NCBI GenBank assembly: GCA_006227015.1 | Contig: SBGI01000140.1 | Location: 1 to 6,181, forward strand | Reading direction: 5' to 3' | Length of the DNA stretch: 6,181 bases | DNA from: Gammaproteobacteria bacterium | GTDB lineage: Bacteria; Pseudomonadota; Gammaproteobacteria; Pseudomonadales; Porticoccaceae | Part shown: piece after piece, positions 1 to 6,181 of the stretch | Position numbering within the stretch: position 1 is the stretch's first letter | Layout of the letters: each line of letters starts with the position of its first letter | Program-made: the position numbers and the translations under genes | Notes under the pieces: generated by a model | What the model was told of the DNA's origin: nothing | The model's database searches: none | The model's input: the letters and a program-made list of their open reading frames with translations, nothing else

Positions 1-19
1 CCTTAATTTCAATGCTCAT
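1..19 (-). CDS. sucB: SucB, dihydrolipoyl succinyltransferase E2, N-terminal fragment
   Basis: Only the first six codons are in the window, reading M-S-I-E-I-K before the edge. This resembles the usual SucB beginning (for example MAIEIK in Pseudomonas, as remembered), which leads into the lipoyl domain. SucB is the E2 core of the 2-oxoglutarate dehydrogenase complex: it takes the succinyl group from SucA on its lipoyl arm and passes it to CoA. The gene starts 40 nt after the sucA stop codon in the same direction, which is the expected sucAB order. An AAGGA motif lies 11 nt upstream. A competing ATG at 29-27 reads M-I-K-N-E-H and then stops, so the start at 19 is preferred. The identification rests mostly on gene order, because six residues alone would not be diagnostic. 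Confidence 0.85.
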
Positions 20-30
20 TTTTTATCATT

Positions 31-35
31 TCCTT
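31..35 (-). promoter_or_regulatory. Ribosome binding site of sucB
   Basis: AAGGA on the minus strand, 11 nt before the ATG at 19. The spacing is slightly long, but it is the only purine-rich Shine-Dalgarno match in the 40-nt gap. An ATG only 1 nt after this motif opens a frame that ends after six codons, so the motif must serve the downstream start. Confidence 0.6.
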
Positions 36-44
36 GGTCGAGGA

Positions 45-58
45 TGGCCCTCTGGCCA
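45..58 (-). other. Short hairpin in the sucA-sucB gap
   Basis: A perfect 5-bp inverted repeat, TGGCC and GGCCA, with a 4-nt loop begins 2 nt after the sucA stop codon. No U-run follows, and the sucB ribosome binding site lies 10 nt further on, so it is not a terminator. It could slow decay or weakly affect sucA-sucB coupling, but a stem this short may also be chance. Confidence 0.3.
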
Positions 59-59
59 C

Positions 60-2891
60 TTAAAAACTCAAAGCTTCGTTAACAAATTTTGCCTGTTCTT
101 CGAGGTGAGCAGACATGTAGCCCGCTGCAGGAGCAGCGGACGCAGCACGCCCCGCATAACGCAAAGGCAACGCTGGATTATAGCTGTCGATCACTGAACG
201 CATATGATGCTGGCTGCTATACCACGCTCCCTGGTTGATTGGTTCTTCTTGACACCAGACCACCTCTTCGAGAGCCGTGTACTGCTTGAATACTGACAGC
301 AGAATCTCATCAGGGAACGGATACAACTGCTCGATACGCACCAAAGCAATATCATCAATACCGCGCGCCACCCTCTCTTCAAGAAGATGGTAGTAAACTT
401 TTCCTGAACACAGAATCAAACGACGCGCTTTTTTAACATCGATTTCACTATCGGCAATCACAGGTAAAAATTCACCATTTGCCAGGTCTTCCAGGCTGGA
501 AGTTGCCAGCTTATGACGCAGAATCCATTTTGGGCTCATTACCACCAACGGGCGACGCATGGGCCTGATAGCCTGACGGCGCAGCATATGGAAAACCTGT
601 GCCGGCGTCGTCGGGATACAAACCTGGATATTGTGTTCTGCGCACAACTGCAGGTAACGCTCCAAGCGGGCTGAGGAGTGCTCGGGGCCCTGCCCCTCGT
701 AACCATGCGGTAGTAGCATTGTCAAACCGCATAAACGGCCCCACTTGTGTTCACCGCTGGTAATGAATTGATCGATAACGACCTGCGCACCGTTGGCGAA
801 ATCACCAAACTGGGCTTCCCATATGACAAGGCCACTTGGCGCTGTCGTCGCATATCCATACTCAAAGCCAAGTACAGCTTCCTCGGAGAGGAAGGAATCG
901 TATATATCAAACATTGGCTGATCATCAGACATATGCTTGAGCGGTGTGTAAGTATCGCCATCTTTCTGGTTAAACACGACTGCATGGCGGTGGGAAAAAG
1001 TGCCCCGACCAATATCCTGGCCAGTCATACGTACCGGGTACCCCTGCTCCAGCAAGGTTCCGTACGCCAGTAGTTCCCCCATACCCCAGTTGAGCTCAAG
1101 CGCACCACCAGCCATTTTACGGCGATCTTCGTAGATTTTTTCCACCTGTCGCTGAACAACAATACCTTCTGGAATATGGCAAATACGATTAGCGACATCT
1201 TTTAAAGCAGGCAATGGGTAACCGGTATCCGCCGGTGTTGTCCATTCGTGCCCCAAATAGGGTGTCCAGTCGACAAACAGAGCCTCGTCCGGCTCGGACA
1301 CCAGCTTATTGACCACATACTCACCGCGGTCAAGCGTATCCCTGTATTCGGACAACATACTATTTGCCTGATCCTGGGTAAGGATATTCTCGCTAACCAA
1401 CTTGTCCGCATAGAGATCCCGGGTGGTTTTATGCTTTTTGATGGTTTTATACATCAATGGCTGGGTTGCAGAAGGTTCATCCGTTTCGTTATGCCCGCGA
1501 CGACGGTAACAAACCAGATCGAGAACAATGTCTTTCTTAAATTGATAGCGATAGTCCATGGCCAAGAAGGTGCAGAACATAACTGCATCAGGGTCATCAC
1601 CATTGACATGGATAATGGGTGCCTGAACCATCTTGGCGATATCTGTACAGTACTCTGTAGAGCGACAATCTTCCCGTCGACTTGTAGTGAAACCCACCTG
1701 GTTATTGATGACGAGGTTAACTGTACCGCCAGTTTTATAGCCCCGAATCTGGGACATTTGCAGGGTTTCCATCACTACACCCTGACCAGCAAAAGCAGCA
1801 TCACCGTGCACAACAATAGGAACAACCTTATTGCCTTCCGGGTCGCCCCGGCGATCCTGTCGAGCCCGGGCAGAGCCCTCAACGACAGGAGACACAATTT
1901 CCAGGTGAGAGGGGTTAAAACCCAGTGCCAGGTGAACTTCGCCACCAGGCGTCATCACATTGGAAGAGAAGCCCTGGTGATATTTGACATCACCGGAAGT
2001 GTCCACATGGCGCTTGCCTTCAAATTCAGCAAACAAATCGGCAGGGCTTTTACCCAAGACATTGACCAGAACATTGAGACGTCCACGGTGAGCCATCGCC
2101 AAAACAATTTCTTTTGCCCCGTATTCACCAGCTCGCTCAATCAAACCATCCAGCAGGGGAATTAATGCCTCACCACCTTCCAGGCCAAAACGTTTGGTTC
2201 CCGGGTATTTTGAGTCAAGGTGACGCTCAAGCCCTTCCGCCGCAGACAAACGCTGCAACACATGCTTGCGCATTTCGTTGTCGTAGGTGGGCTTGGAACG
2301 AACGCTCTCAAGGCGTTGCTGTAACCACTGCTTTTCTGCCAAATCAGTGATGTGCATCAGTTCGACGCCTACGTGACGGCAGTAAGTTTCCTCAAGCGCA
2401 GCAATAATTTCTTTCAGGGGCGCTTCCTGCTTGCCAATAAACAAGGTGCCACATTGAAAAGTGGTGTCCAAATCGGCTTCTGTCAGACCATGATAGGTCA
2501 GCTGCAGGTCAGGAACCTGTTCGCGCTTCATGATACCGAGCGGATCCAGGCTGGCTTTCTGGTGACCACGGTTTCGGTAAGAGCTGATCAGCTGTAATAC
2601 CTTAACCTGTTTGCGCTCATGCTCGACATTCATGCCTCCGGAACCAGGTGCAGGCGTTGGCCGCGCACGACGGCGACCTAAAAGCTCAAAATAATCCTGA
2701 ATCGTTGCGTGAGAGACGTCGGCACCTGAATGGCCATTTACTCTCGGGAGGGAGTCAAAGAATGAGCGCCACTCTTCGGGCACAGCATTGGGGTCATGGA
2801 GGTAAGTTTCGTACAAATCTTCTATATATGCGGCGTTCCCACCAGATAGATGGGAAGAGCGCAAAAATTGCTGCATGATGCTTTCAGGCAT
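60..2891 (-). CDS. sucA: 2-oxoglutarate dehydrogenase E1 component (SucA)
   Basis: Thiamine-diphosphate E1 subunit that decarboxylates 2-oxoglutarate and succinylates the lipoyl group of SucB, in the cytoplasm. At 943 residues it is full length for the family. Residues 12-45 form the N-terminal E1 segment (SSHLSGGNAAYIEDLYE), followed by a variable Arg/Pro/Gly-rich linker (about 72-86) and KQVKVLQLI at 94-102. The thiamine domain holds AMAHRGRLNVL (His268) and DVKYHQGFSS (His305), matching E. coli His260 and His298. The cofactor motif runs from HGDAA (362-366) to INNQ (395-398). The transketolase-like pyrimidine domain begins near 590 and includes PHGYEGQGPEHSS, with His729. The C-terminus has YAGRAASAAPAAGYMS, as in other SucA proteins. 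The ATG at 2891 is chosen because AGGGA lies 8 nt upstream and the beginning MPESIMQ parallels Pseudomonas MQESVMQ; Met6 (2876) has no comparable site. The gene is 90 nt after sdhB and 40 nt before sucB. No frameshift or missing motif is seen. Confidence 0.98.
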   Translation of the reverse strand: MPESIMQQFLRSSHLSGGNAAYIEDLYETYLHDPNAVPEEWRSFFDSLPRVNGHSGADVSHATIQDYFELLGRRRARPTPAPGSGGMNVEHERKQVKVLQLISSYRNRGHQKASLDPLGIMKREQVPDLQLTYHGLTEADLDTTFQCGTLFIGKQEAPLKEIIAALEETYCRHVGVELMHITDLAEKQWLQQRLESVRSKPTYDNEMRKHVLQRLSAAEGLERHLDSKYPGTKRFGLEGGEALIPLLDGLIERAGEYGAKEIVLAMAHRGRLNVLVNVLGKSPADLFAEFEGKRHVDTSGDVKYHQGFSSNVMTPGGEVHLALGFNPSHLEIVSPVVEGSARARQDRRGDPEGNKVVPIVVHGDAAFAGQGVVMETLQMSQIRGYKTGGTVNLVINNQVGFTTSRREDCRSTEYCTDIAKMVQAPIIHVNGDDPDAVMFCTFLAMDYRYQFKKDIVLDLVCYRRRGHNETDEPSATQPLMYKTIKKHKTTRDLYADKLVSENILTQDQANSMLSEYRDTLDRGEYVVNKLVSEPDEALFVDWTPYLGHEWTTPADTGYPLPALKDVANRICHIPEGIVVQRQVEKIYEDRRKMAGGALELNWGMGELLAYGTLLEQGYPVRMTGQDIGRGTFSHRHAVVFNQKDGDTYTPLKHMSDDQPMFDIYDSFLSEEAVLGFEYGYATTAPSGLVIWEAQFGDFANGAQVVIDQFITSGEHKWGRLCGLTMLLPHGYEGQGPEHSSARLERYLQLCAEHNIQVCIPTTPAQVFHMLRRQAIRPMRRPLVVMSPKWILRHKLATSSLEDLANGEFLPVIADSEIDVKKARRLILCSGKVYYHLLEERVARGIDDIALVRIEQLYPFPDEILLSVFKQYTALEEVVWCQEEPINQGAWYSSQHHMRSVIDSYNPALPLRYAGRAASAAPAAGYMSAHLEEQAKFVNEALSF

Positions 2892-2899
2892 CGAAAGGT

Positions 2900-2904
2900 T
2901 CCCT
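2900..2904 (-). promoter_or_regulatory. Ribosome binding site of sucA
   Basis: AGGGA on the minus strand, 8 nt before the ATG at 2891. It decides for this start over the in-frame ATG five codons later. Confidence 0.7.
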
Positions 2905-2906
2905 AT

Positions 2907-2912
2907 AGTATA
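2907..2912 (-). promoter_or_regulatory. Possible -10 hexamer of an internal sucA promoter
   Basis: TATACT on the minus strand matches the sigma-70 consensus TATAAT at five of six positions. It lies 15 nt before the sucA start codon, so a transcript starting about 7 nt downstream would have a very short leader, and its 5' end would fall at or beside the AGGGA ribosome binding site. No TTGACA-like box stands at 16-18 nt upstream; the nearest, TTGATG, is only 10 nt away. E. coli is known to have a weak internal promoter before sucA, which makes the idea reasonable, but the sequence support is poor. Confidence 0.2.
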
Positions 2913-2922
2913 AAAGCTGGAT

Positions 2923-2955
2923 CATCAAGGCCCTCTTTTGGGGGAGGGCCCGATG
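2923..2955 (-). other. GC-rich hairpin between sdhB and sucA
   Basis: On the transcribed strand GGCCCTC pairs with GAGGGCC across an 8-nt loop, CCCCAAAA. After a G-U pair and one bulged U, the stem continues with CATC pairing GATG, giving 12 pairs in total. It begins 26 nt after the sdhB stop codon and ends 31 nt before the sucA start. The stem is not followed directly by a U-run (the next bases are ATCCAGC, then TTTTA), so it is not a canonical intrinsic terminator on this strand, nor on the other. Likely roles are protecting the sdh message from 3' exonucleases, acting as a processing site, or partial attenuation that sets the sdh:suc ratio. The structure is read directly from the sequence; the roles are inference. 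Confidence 0.6.
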
Positions 2956-2981
2956 GGTTGTCATTTTTATGCGTCAGCATC

Positions 2982-3686
2982 TTAGGTAGCGCTTCTCAAC
3001 AACATATTTCTGATGTGGCCAATCGCCTTGGTCGGGTTCAACCCTTTCGGACAGACTGACACACAGTTCTGAATACCGTGGCAGCGGAAAACGCTGAACG
3101 GATCATCCAGATTTGACAGGCGGTTTTCGGTGTCTGTATCACGGCTATCGATCAGAAAACGGTAGGCCTGGAGGAGACCCGCGGGACCAATAAACTTGTC
3201 CGGATTCCACCAGAAAGAAGGGCAGCTGGTAGAACAGCAAGCACACAGGATGCACTCGTAGAGGCCATCCAGCTTGGCGCGATCTTCCGGTGACTGCAAC
3301 CTCTCAATAGCTGGAGCGGGTTGGTTGTTCACCAGATAGGGCTGAATTTTTTCATATTGCGCATAGAACTGGCTCATGTCGATAACCAGGTCCCGTACCA
3401 CAGGCAATCCGGGCAGTGGGCGCAACACCAGCTTGTCACCTTTAACGCATTCAGACAGCGGTGTGATACAGGCCAGACCATTCTTGCCACTGATGTTCAT
3501 ACCATCAGAACCACACACACCTTCACGACAGGAACGGCGATAGGCCAGTGTCGGATCCTGAGCTTTCAGCAATTCCAAAACATCAAGCACCATCAGGTCT
3601 TTACCAGCGGTATCAACCTCATAGTCCTGCATGTACGGCGCTTCGTCGACATCGGGGTTATAACGATAAATACTTACATTCAACAT
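2982..3686 (-). CDS. sdhB: Succinate dehydrogenase iron-sulfur subunit (SdhB)
   Basis: Electron-transfer subunit of complex II. It carries electrons from the SdhA flavin through three Fe-S centres to quinone, on the cytoplasmic face of the inner membrane. At 234 residues it is close to E. coli SdhB (238). The N-terminal ferredoxin-like domain has the [2Fe-2S] ligands Cys53, Cys58, Asp61 and Cys73 in SCREGVCGSDG...LAC, with the Asp ligand typical of the E. coli type. In the C-terminal domain, Cys145, Cys148, Cys151 and Cys212 fit the [4Fe-4S] centre, and Cys155, Cys202 and Cys208 the [3Fe-4S] centre. Pro156, Trp160, His203 and Ile205 match quinone-site residues of E. coli. The start ATG is preceded by AAAAGG with 10 nt spacing, and it lies 17 nt after the sdhA stop, implying co-transcription. 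All ligands are present and nothing is truncated. Confidence 0.98.
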   Translation of the reverse strand: MLNVSIYRYNPDVDEAPYMQDYEVDTAGKDLMVLDVLELLKAQDPTLAYRRSCREGVCGSDGMNISGKNGLACITPLSECVKGDKLVLRPLPGLPVVRDLVIDMSQFYAQYEKIQPYLVNNQPAPAIERLQSPEDRAKLDGLYECILCACCSTSCPSFWWNPDKFIGPAGLLQAYRFLIDSRDTDTENRLSNLDDPFSVFRCHGIQNCVSVCPKGLNPTKAIGHIRNMLLRSAT

Positions 3687-3703
3687 GGTTCACTAACCTT
3701 TTA

Positions 3704-5476
3704 TTAGTAGGTACGCGCCTTCGGTGCGAAGGCTTCCATGGTTTTGGGTGTGAAGTTCACGCTGCGCTTGCCCACGCGCTTGTCGGCAGGGAAGTACACA
3801 GAGTGACACAGCCAGTTTTCATCGTCGCGCTCGGAGAAATCTTCACGAGCGTGAGCGCCGCGGCTTTCTTTACGTTCTTCTGCGGTAACCGCAGTAGCTT
3901 CAGCCACCTCCAGTAGGTTCTGTAGCTCCAACGCTTCAATTCGGGCAGTGTTGTAGGCATTGCTCTTATCATCGAGACGCACGTTCTCAATACGTGGACG
4001 CAGCGCTTCAAGCTTCTTGATACCCTCTTGCATAAAGTCACCACGGCGAAATACACCAAAGTGGTTCTGCATAATATTTTGCAACTCGGTGCGCAGTTCA
4101 GCAGCGCCTTCGCCATCATTACTGTTATTGACGCGATTGAGGCGAGCCATAGCCGTATCAATATGCTCATCAGTCGGATCTGCAAGCTCAATACCTTCAC
4201 GCAGAGCCTTTTCGATAAACAGACCGGAGGAGCGGCCAAAGACCACCAGGTCGAGCAGTGAGTTACCGCCCAAACGGTTAGCACCATGGACCGACACACA
4301 GGCCGCCTCACCACAGGCATAAAGTCCGTTAATGACCTTTTCATTGCCATCCGCATCGAGCGTCAGAGCCTGACCGTCGACATTGGTGGGAATGCCACCC
4401 ATCATGTAGTGACAGGTCGGAATCACAGGAACGGGCTCTTTAACCGGGTCAGCATGGGCAAAGGTTCTTGACAGCTCACAGATACCTGGCAGACGGCTCT
4501 CGAGAACCTCTTCACCCAGGTGGTCTAGCTTCAAGAAGACATGATCACCTTTTTCACCACAACCGCGGCCTTCCAGAATCTCCAGTGTCATGGAGCGAGC
4601 AACAACATCCCGGGACGCAAGGTCCTTCGCATTCGGAGCATAACGCTCCATAAAGCGCTCACCATCCTTATTGATCAGGTAGCCACCTTCACCACGGCAA
4701 CCTTCCGTAACCAGCACACCTGCCCCGGCGATTCCGGTCGGGTGGAACTGCCACATTTCAATGTCCTGAACCGGGAAGCCGGCGCGGAGCGCCATGCCGA
4801 TTCCGTCACCAGTATTAATGTGAGCATTGGTTGTAGACGCATAAATACGCCCTGCACCACCAGTTGCCAATACGGTTGCTTTAGATTTTACAAAAACGGT
4901 TTCGCCCGTTTCGATATCAATCGCAATAACACCAACGACTTCATCATTGGCATTTTTAACCAGATCAACTGCAAACCACTCATTAAAGAAGACAGTATTG
5001 TTTTTAATGTTGTTCTGATAAAGGGTGTGCAGCAGCGCGTGGCCAGTGCGATCAGCAGCCGCACAGGTACGGGCAGCCTGCCCGCCCTCGCCAAAGTTTT
5101 TGGACTGACCGCCGAAAGGACGCTGATAGATACGGCCCTCTTCAGTACGGGAGAACGGTAATCCCATGTGCTCGAGTTCAAAGACAGCTTCGGGACCTAC
5201 TGAGCACATATATTCAATAGCATCCTGGTCACCGATGTAGTCTGAACCCTTAACGGTATCGTACATATGCCAGCGCCAGTCATCATTGGGATCATCACTG
5301 GCAATTGCACAGGTAATTCCACCCTGAGCTGACACAGTGTGCGAACGAGTTGGAAATACCTTGGAAATTACAGCTGTTTTATAACCGGACTGTGCCAGTT
5401 GCAACGCGGCGCGCATACCTGCGCCACCACCACCGACGATAACGCCGTCGAAGGAAATAGTTCTTACGCTAGTCAT
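3704..5476 (-). CDS. sdhA: Succinate dehydrogenase flavoprotein subunit (SdhA)
   Basis: Catalytic subunit of complex II: it oxidises succinate to fumarate and reduces covalently bound FAD. At 590 residues it compares with 588 in E. coli. The FAD dinucleotide motif [10 protein letters not shown] is at 15-24. His46 in [10 protein letters not shown] is the expected covalent flavin attachment site. Active-site residues line up with E. coli: His245 (FHPTGI), Arg289 in ASRDVVARS (the proton-shuttle arginine), His356 (CHYMMGG) and Arg401 ([12 protein letters not shown]). The C-terminal domain contains ESRGAH and [10 protein letters not shown] and ends in RTY. The start at 5476 gives [12 protein letters not shown], fits the family length, lies 4 nt after the sdhD stop and has GGGGA 10 nt upstream. 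The frame is open to 5536, but that would overlap sdhD and add an unconserved leader. The gene ends in a double stop, TAATAA. No missing residue is seen. Confidence 0.98.
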   Translation of the reverse strand: MTSVRTISFDGVIVGGGGAGMRAALQLAQSGYKTAVISKVFPTRSHTVSAQGGITCAIASDDPNDDWRWHMYDTVKGSDYIGDQDAIEYMCSVGPEAVFELEHMGLPFSRTEEGRIYQRPFGGQSKNFGEGGQAARTCAAADRTGHALLHTLYQNNIKNNTVFFNEWFAVDLVKNANDEVVGVIAIDIETGETVFVKSKATVLATGGAGRIYASTTNAHINTGDGIGMALRAGFPVQDIEMWQFHPTGIAGAGVLVTEGCRGEGGYLINKDGERFMERYAPNAKDLASRDVVARSMTLEILEGRGCGEKGDHVFLKLDHLGEEVLESRLPGICELSRTFAHADPVKEPVPVIPTCHYMMGGIPTNVDGQALTLDADGNEKVINGLYACGEAACVSVHGANRLGGNSLLDLVVFGRSSGLFIEKALREGIELADPTDEHIDTAMARLNRVNNSNDGEGAAELRTELQNIMQNHFGVFRRGDFMQEGIKKLEALRPRIENVRLDDKSNAYNTARIEALELQNLLEVAEATAVTAEERKESRGAHAREDFSERDDENWLCHSVYFPADKRVGKRSVNFTPKTMEAFAPKARTY

Positions 5477-5480
5477 GGAT

Positions 5481-5849
5481 TCAAATTCCCCAAACGATAT
5501 CAAGAGCCCAGATGACATACACCAATGTAACGGCAATCATGCCTAACTGCAGGAAAATACGCAGCGGTGTGGCTTTTGGACCAAGCAGACGCACAGTCAC
5601 ATAATCAGTCAGCACTGCCCACAGGCCAATCCATGCATGGATGGCAATGGATAACACAGTCAACACATTGAACACTTTCATGAACAGGCAACTGTGTAGC
5701 GCTACCCACTGGCTGTATTCCAGATTTGGGGTAAACAGCAGGTAAAAAGTAATAAAGATGGCATAGGCCGCCATCACAATGGCGGTGACACGCTGCAACA
5801 GCCAATCTGACAGGCCGCTACGACCAAAACTAGTAATATTAGTGATCAT
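5481..5849 (-). CDS. sdhD: Succinate dehydrogenase membrane anchor subunit (SdhD)
   Basis: Small inner-membrane subunit of complex II that, with SdhC, binds heme b and forms the ubiquinone site. From the ATG at 5849 it has 122 residues and three hydrophobic helices, at about 17-38, 58-78 and 98-119. His71 in AIHAWIGLW is the expected heme ligand, and Asp82-Tyr83 in LTDYV match the quinone-site pair. With this start these three residues carry exactly the E. coli numbers. The loop before the third helix ([10 protein letters not shown]) is a few residues longer than in E. coli. The start codon overlaps the sdhC stop as ATGA, which suggests translational coupling, and GGGGG lies 10 nt upstream. 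An in-frame ATG at 5858 would add MGS, but it sits only 1 nt after the G-run, too close for that to serve as its ribosome binding site. sdhA follows after 4 nt. Confidence 0.95.
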   Translation of the reverse strand: MITNITSFGRSGLSDWLLQRVTAIVMAAYAIFITFYLLFTPNLEYSQWVALHSCLFMKVFNVLTVLSIAIHAWIGLWAVLTDYVTVRLLGPKATPLRIFLQLGMIAVTLVYVIWALDIVWGI

Positions 5850-6181
5850 ACTACCCATACCCCCGCAAGCAGAATCAGGATGGCAGCGACGACCAGCACG
5901 ATCTTCGCGCCCAGTCGACCGCCTTCAAGCGTTTCTCCAACGCCCAGGTCCATAATAAGGTGACGAATCCCTGCCGCCATGTGGTAGGCCAGTGCTGCCA
6001 GTGAAGCCCAGATGATCAGCTTGCATAGCGGGCTGCCCATGGTCTCCTTAATAGCATTGAACCCCTCTTCTGAGGAAAGGCTTGAGTCCAGCAACCAGAG
6101 GAAGACACCAATGGCTGCAAACAGAACCACACCGGATACCCGGTGAAGAATGGACGCGTAGGAAGTAATTGGAAGCTGAAT
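5846..6181 (-). CDS. sdhC: Succinate dehydrogenase cytochrome b556 subunit (SdhC), N-terminus cut off
   Basis: Large membrane anchor of complex II; it helps bind heme b and ubiquinone in the inner membrane. 111 residues are visible, and the frame is open to the window edge. Compared with E. coli SdhC (129 residues), about 17 N-terminal residues are missing. The visible part begins IQLPITSYASILHRVSG, which contains the conserved quinone-site Ser and Arg (E. coli Ser27, Arg31). The heme-ligand histidine is in LAYHMAAGIRH and corresponds to His84. Three hydrophobic helices lie at about 11-31, 52-73 and 87-110 of the visible part. A GTG at 6130 could be mistaken for the start, but the conserved SILHRVSG motif lies upstream of it, so the true start is outside the window. 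The stop codon overlaps the sdhD start by 4 bp. The operon promoter is also outside the window. Confidence 0.96.
   Translation of the reverse strand: MQLPITSYASILHRVSGVVLFAAIGVFLWLLDSSLSSEEGFNAIKETMGSPLCKLIIWASLAALAYHMAAGIRHLIMDLGVGETLEGGRLGAKIVLVVAAILILLAGVWVV
5860..5864 (-). promoter_or_regulatory. Ribosome binding site of sdhD, inside sdhC
   Basis: A GGGGG run on the minus strand, within the last codons of sdhC, 10 nt before the ATG at 5849. The same spacing is seen for sdhA and sdhB. It is not a perfect Shine-Dalgarno sequence, so coupling to sdhC translation probably contributes. Confidence 0.45.

Noticed and set aside
1248..2165. A 305-codon open frame on the plus strand, antisense to sucA
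   Set aside because: It lies entirely within a highly conserved gene on the other strand. Its translation shows no recognisable domain, and it appears to be a by-product of sucA codon use.
2923..2955. The sdhB-sucA hairpin as a rho-independent terminator
   Set aside because: No U-run directly follows the stem on either strand, and sucA follows 31 nt later in the same direction.
4541..5161. A 206-codon open frame on the plus strand, antisense to sdhA
   Set aside because: It is fully contained in sdhA, which has all its catalytic residues. There is no plausible protein family or independent gene context.
5477..5536. A 20-residue N-terminal extension of SdhA
   Set aside because: It would overlap the end of sdhD, has no family counterpart, and the ATG at 5476 has a ribosome binding site and gives the normal length.
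6128..6130. GTG as the start of a complete 94-residue SdhC
   Set aside because: The frame continues to the window edge and encodes the conserved PIT...SILHRVSG segment upstream, so the gene is partial rather than short.
1..6181. An undescribed system, mobile element or horizontally acquired insert
   Set aside because: Every gene belongs to the standard sdhCDAB-sucAB order with short gaps and intact family motifs. No foreign gene, repeat array or integration site is visible.

Overview
This window is a contiguous piece of a bacterial TCA-cycle operon. Every gene lies on the minus strand, in transcription order sdhC (5' end cut by the window edge at 6181), sdhD, sdhA, sdhB, sucA and the first codons of sucB (cut at position 1). 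The arrangement sdhCDAB-sucAB is the classical gammaproteobacterial one. SucA is 943 residues with an N-terminus of the MxES(I/V)MQ type, and together with the SdhC and SdhD sequences this recalls Pseudomonas and related marine gammaproteobacteria more than enterics. That placement is from remembered family sequences, not from a search.

Layout from high to low coordinates: 6181-5846 is sdhC and 5849-5481 is sdhD, the two heme b/quinone membrane anchors, overlapping by 4 bp. 5476-3704 is sdhA, the flavoprotein, and 3686-2982 is sdhB, the iron-sulfur subunit. A 90-bp gap (2981-2892) holds a strong hairpin and a weak -10-like hexamer. 2891-60 is sucA, the E1 component of 2-oxoglutarate dehydrogenase. 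A 40-bp gap (59-20) follows, and then the sucB start at 19. Coding density is very high, and no stretch of 300 bases lacks a gene. No tRNA, rRNA, mobile element, CRISPR array or foreign-looking insertion is visible.

The products do adjacent steps. SucA with SucB (and Lpd, not in this window) converts 2-oxoglutarate to succinyl-CoA. SdhCDAB oxidises succinate to fumarate at the inner membrane and passes the electrons to quinone. All catalytic, flavin, Fe-S and heme ligands that can be checked are present, so the enzymes look intact and ordinary. The only non-coding structure of some interest is the sdhB-sucA gap. I found no evidence of an undescribed system.
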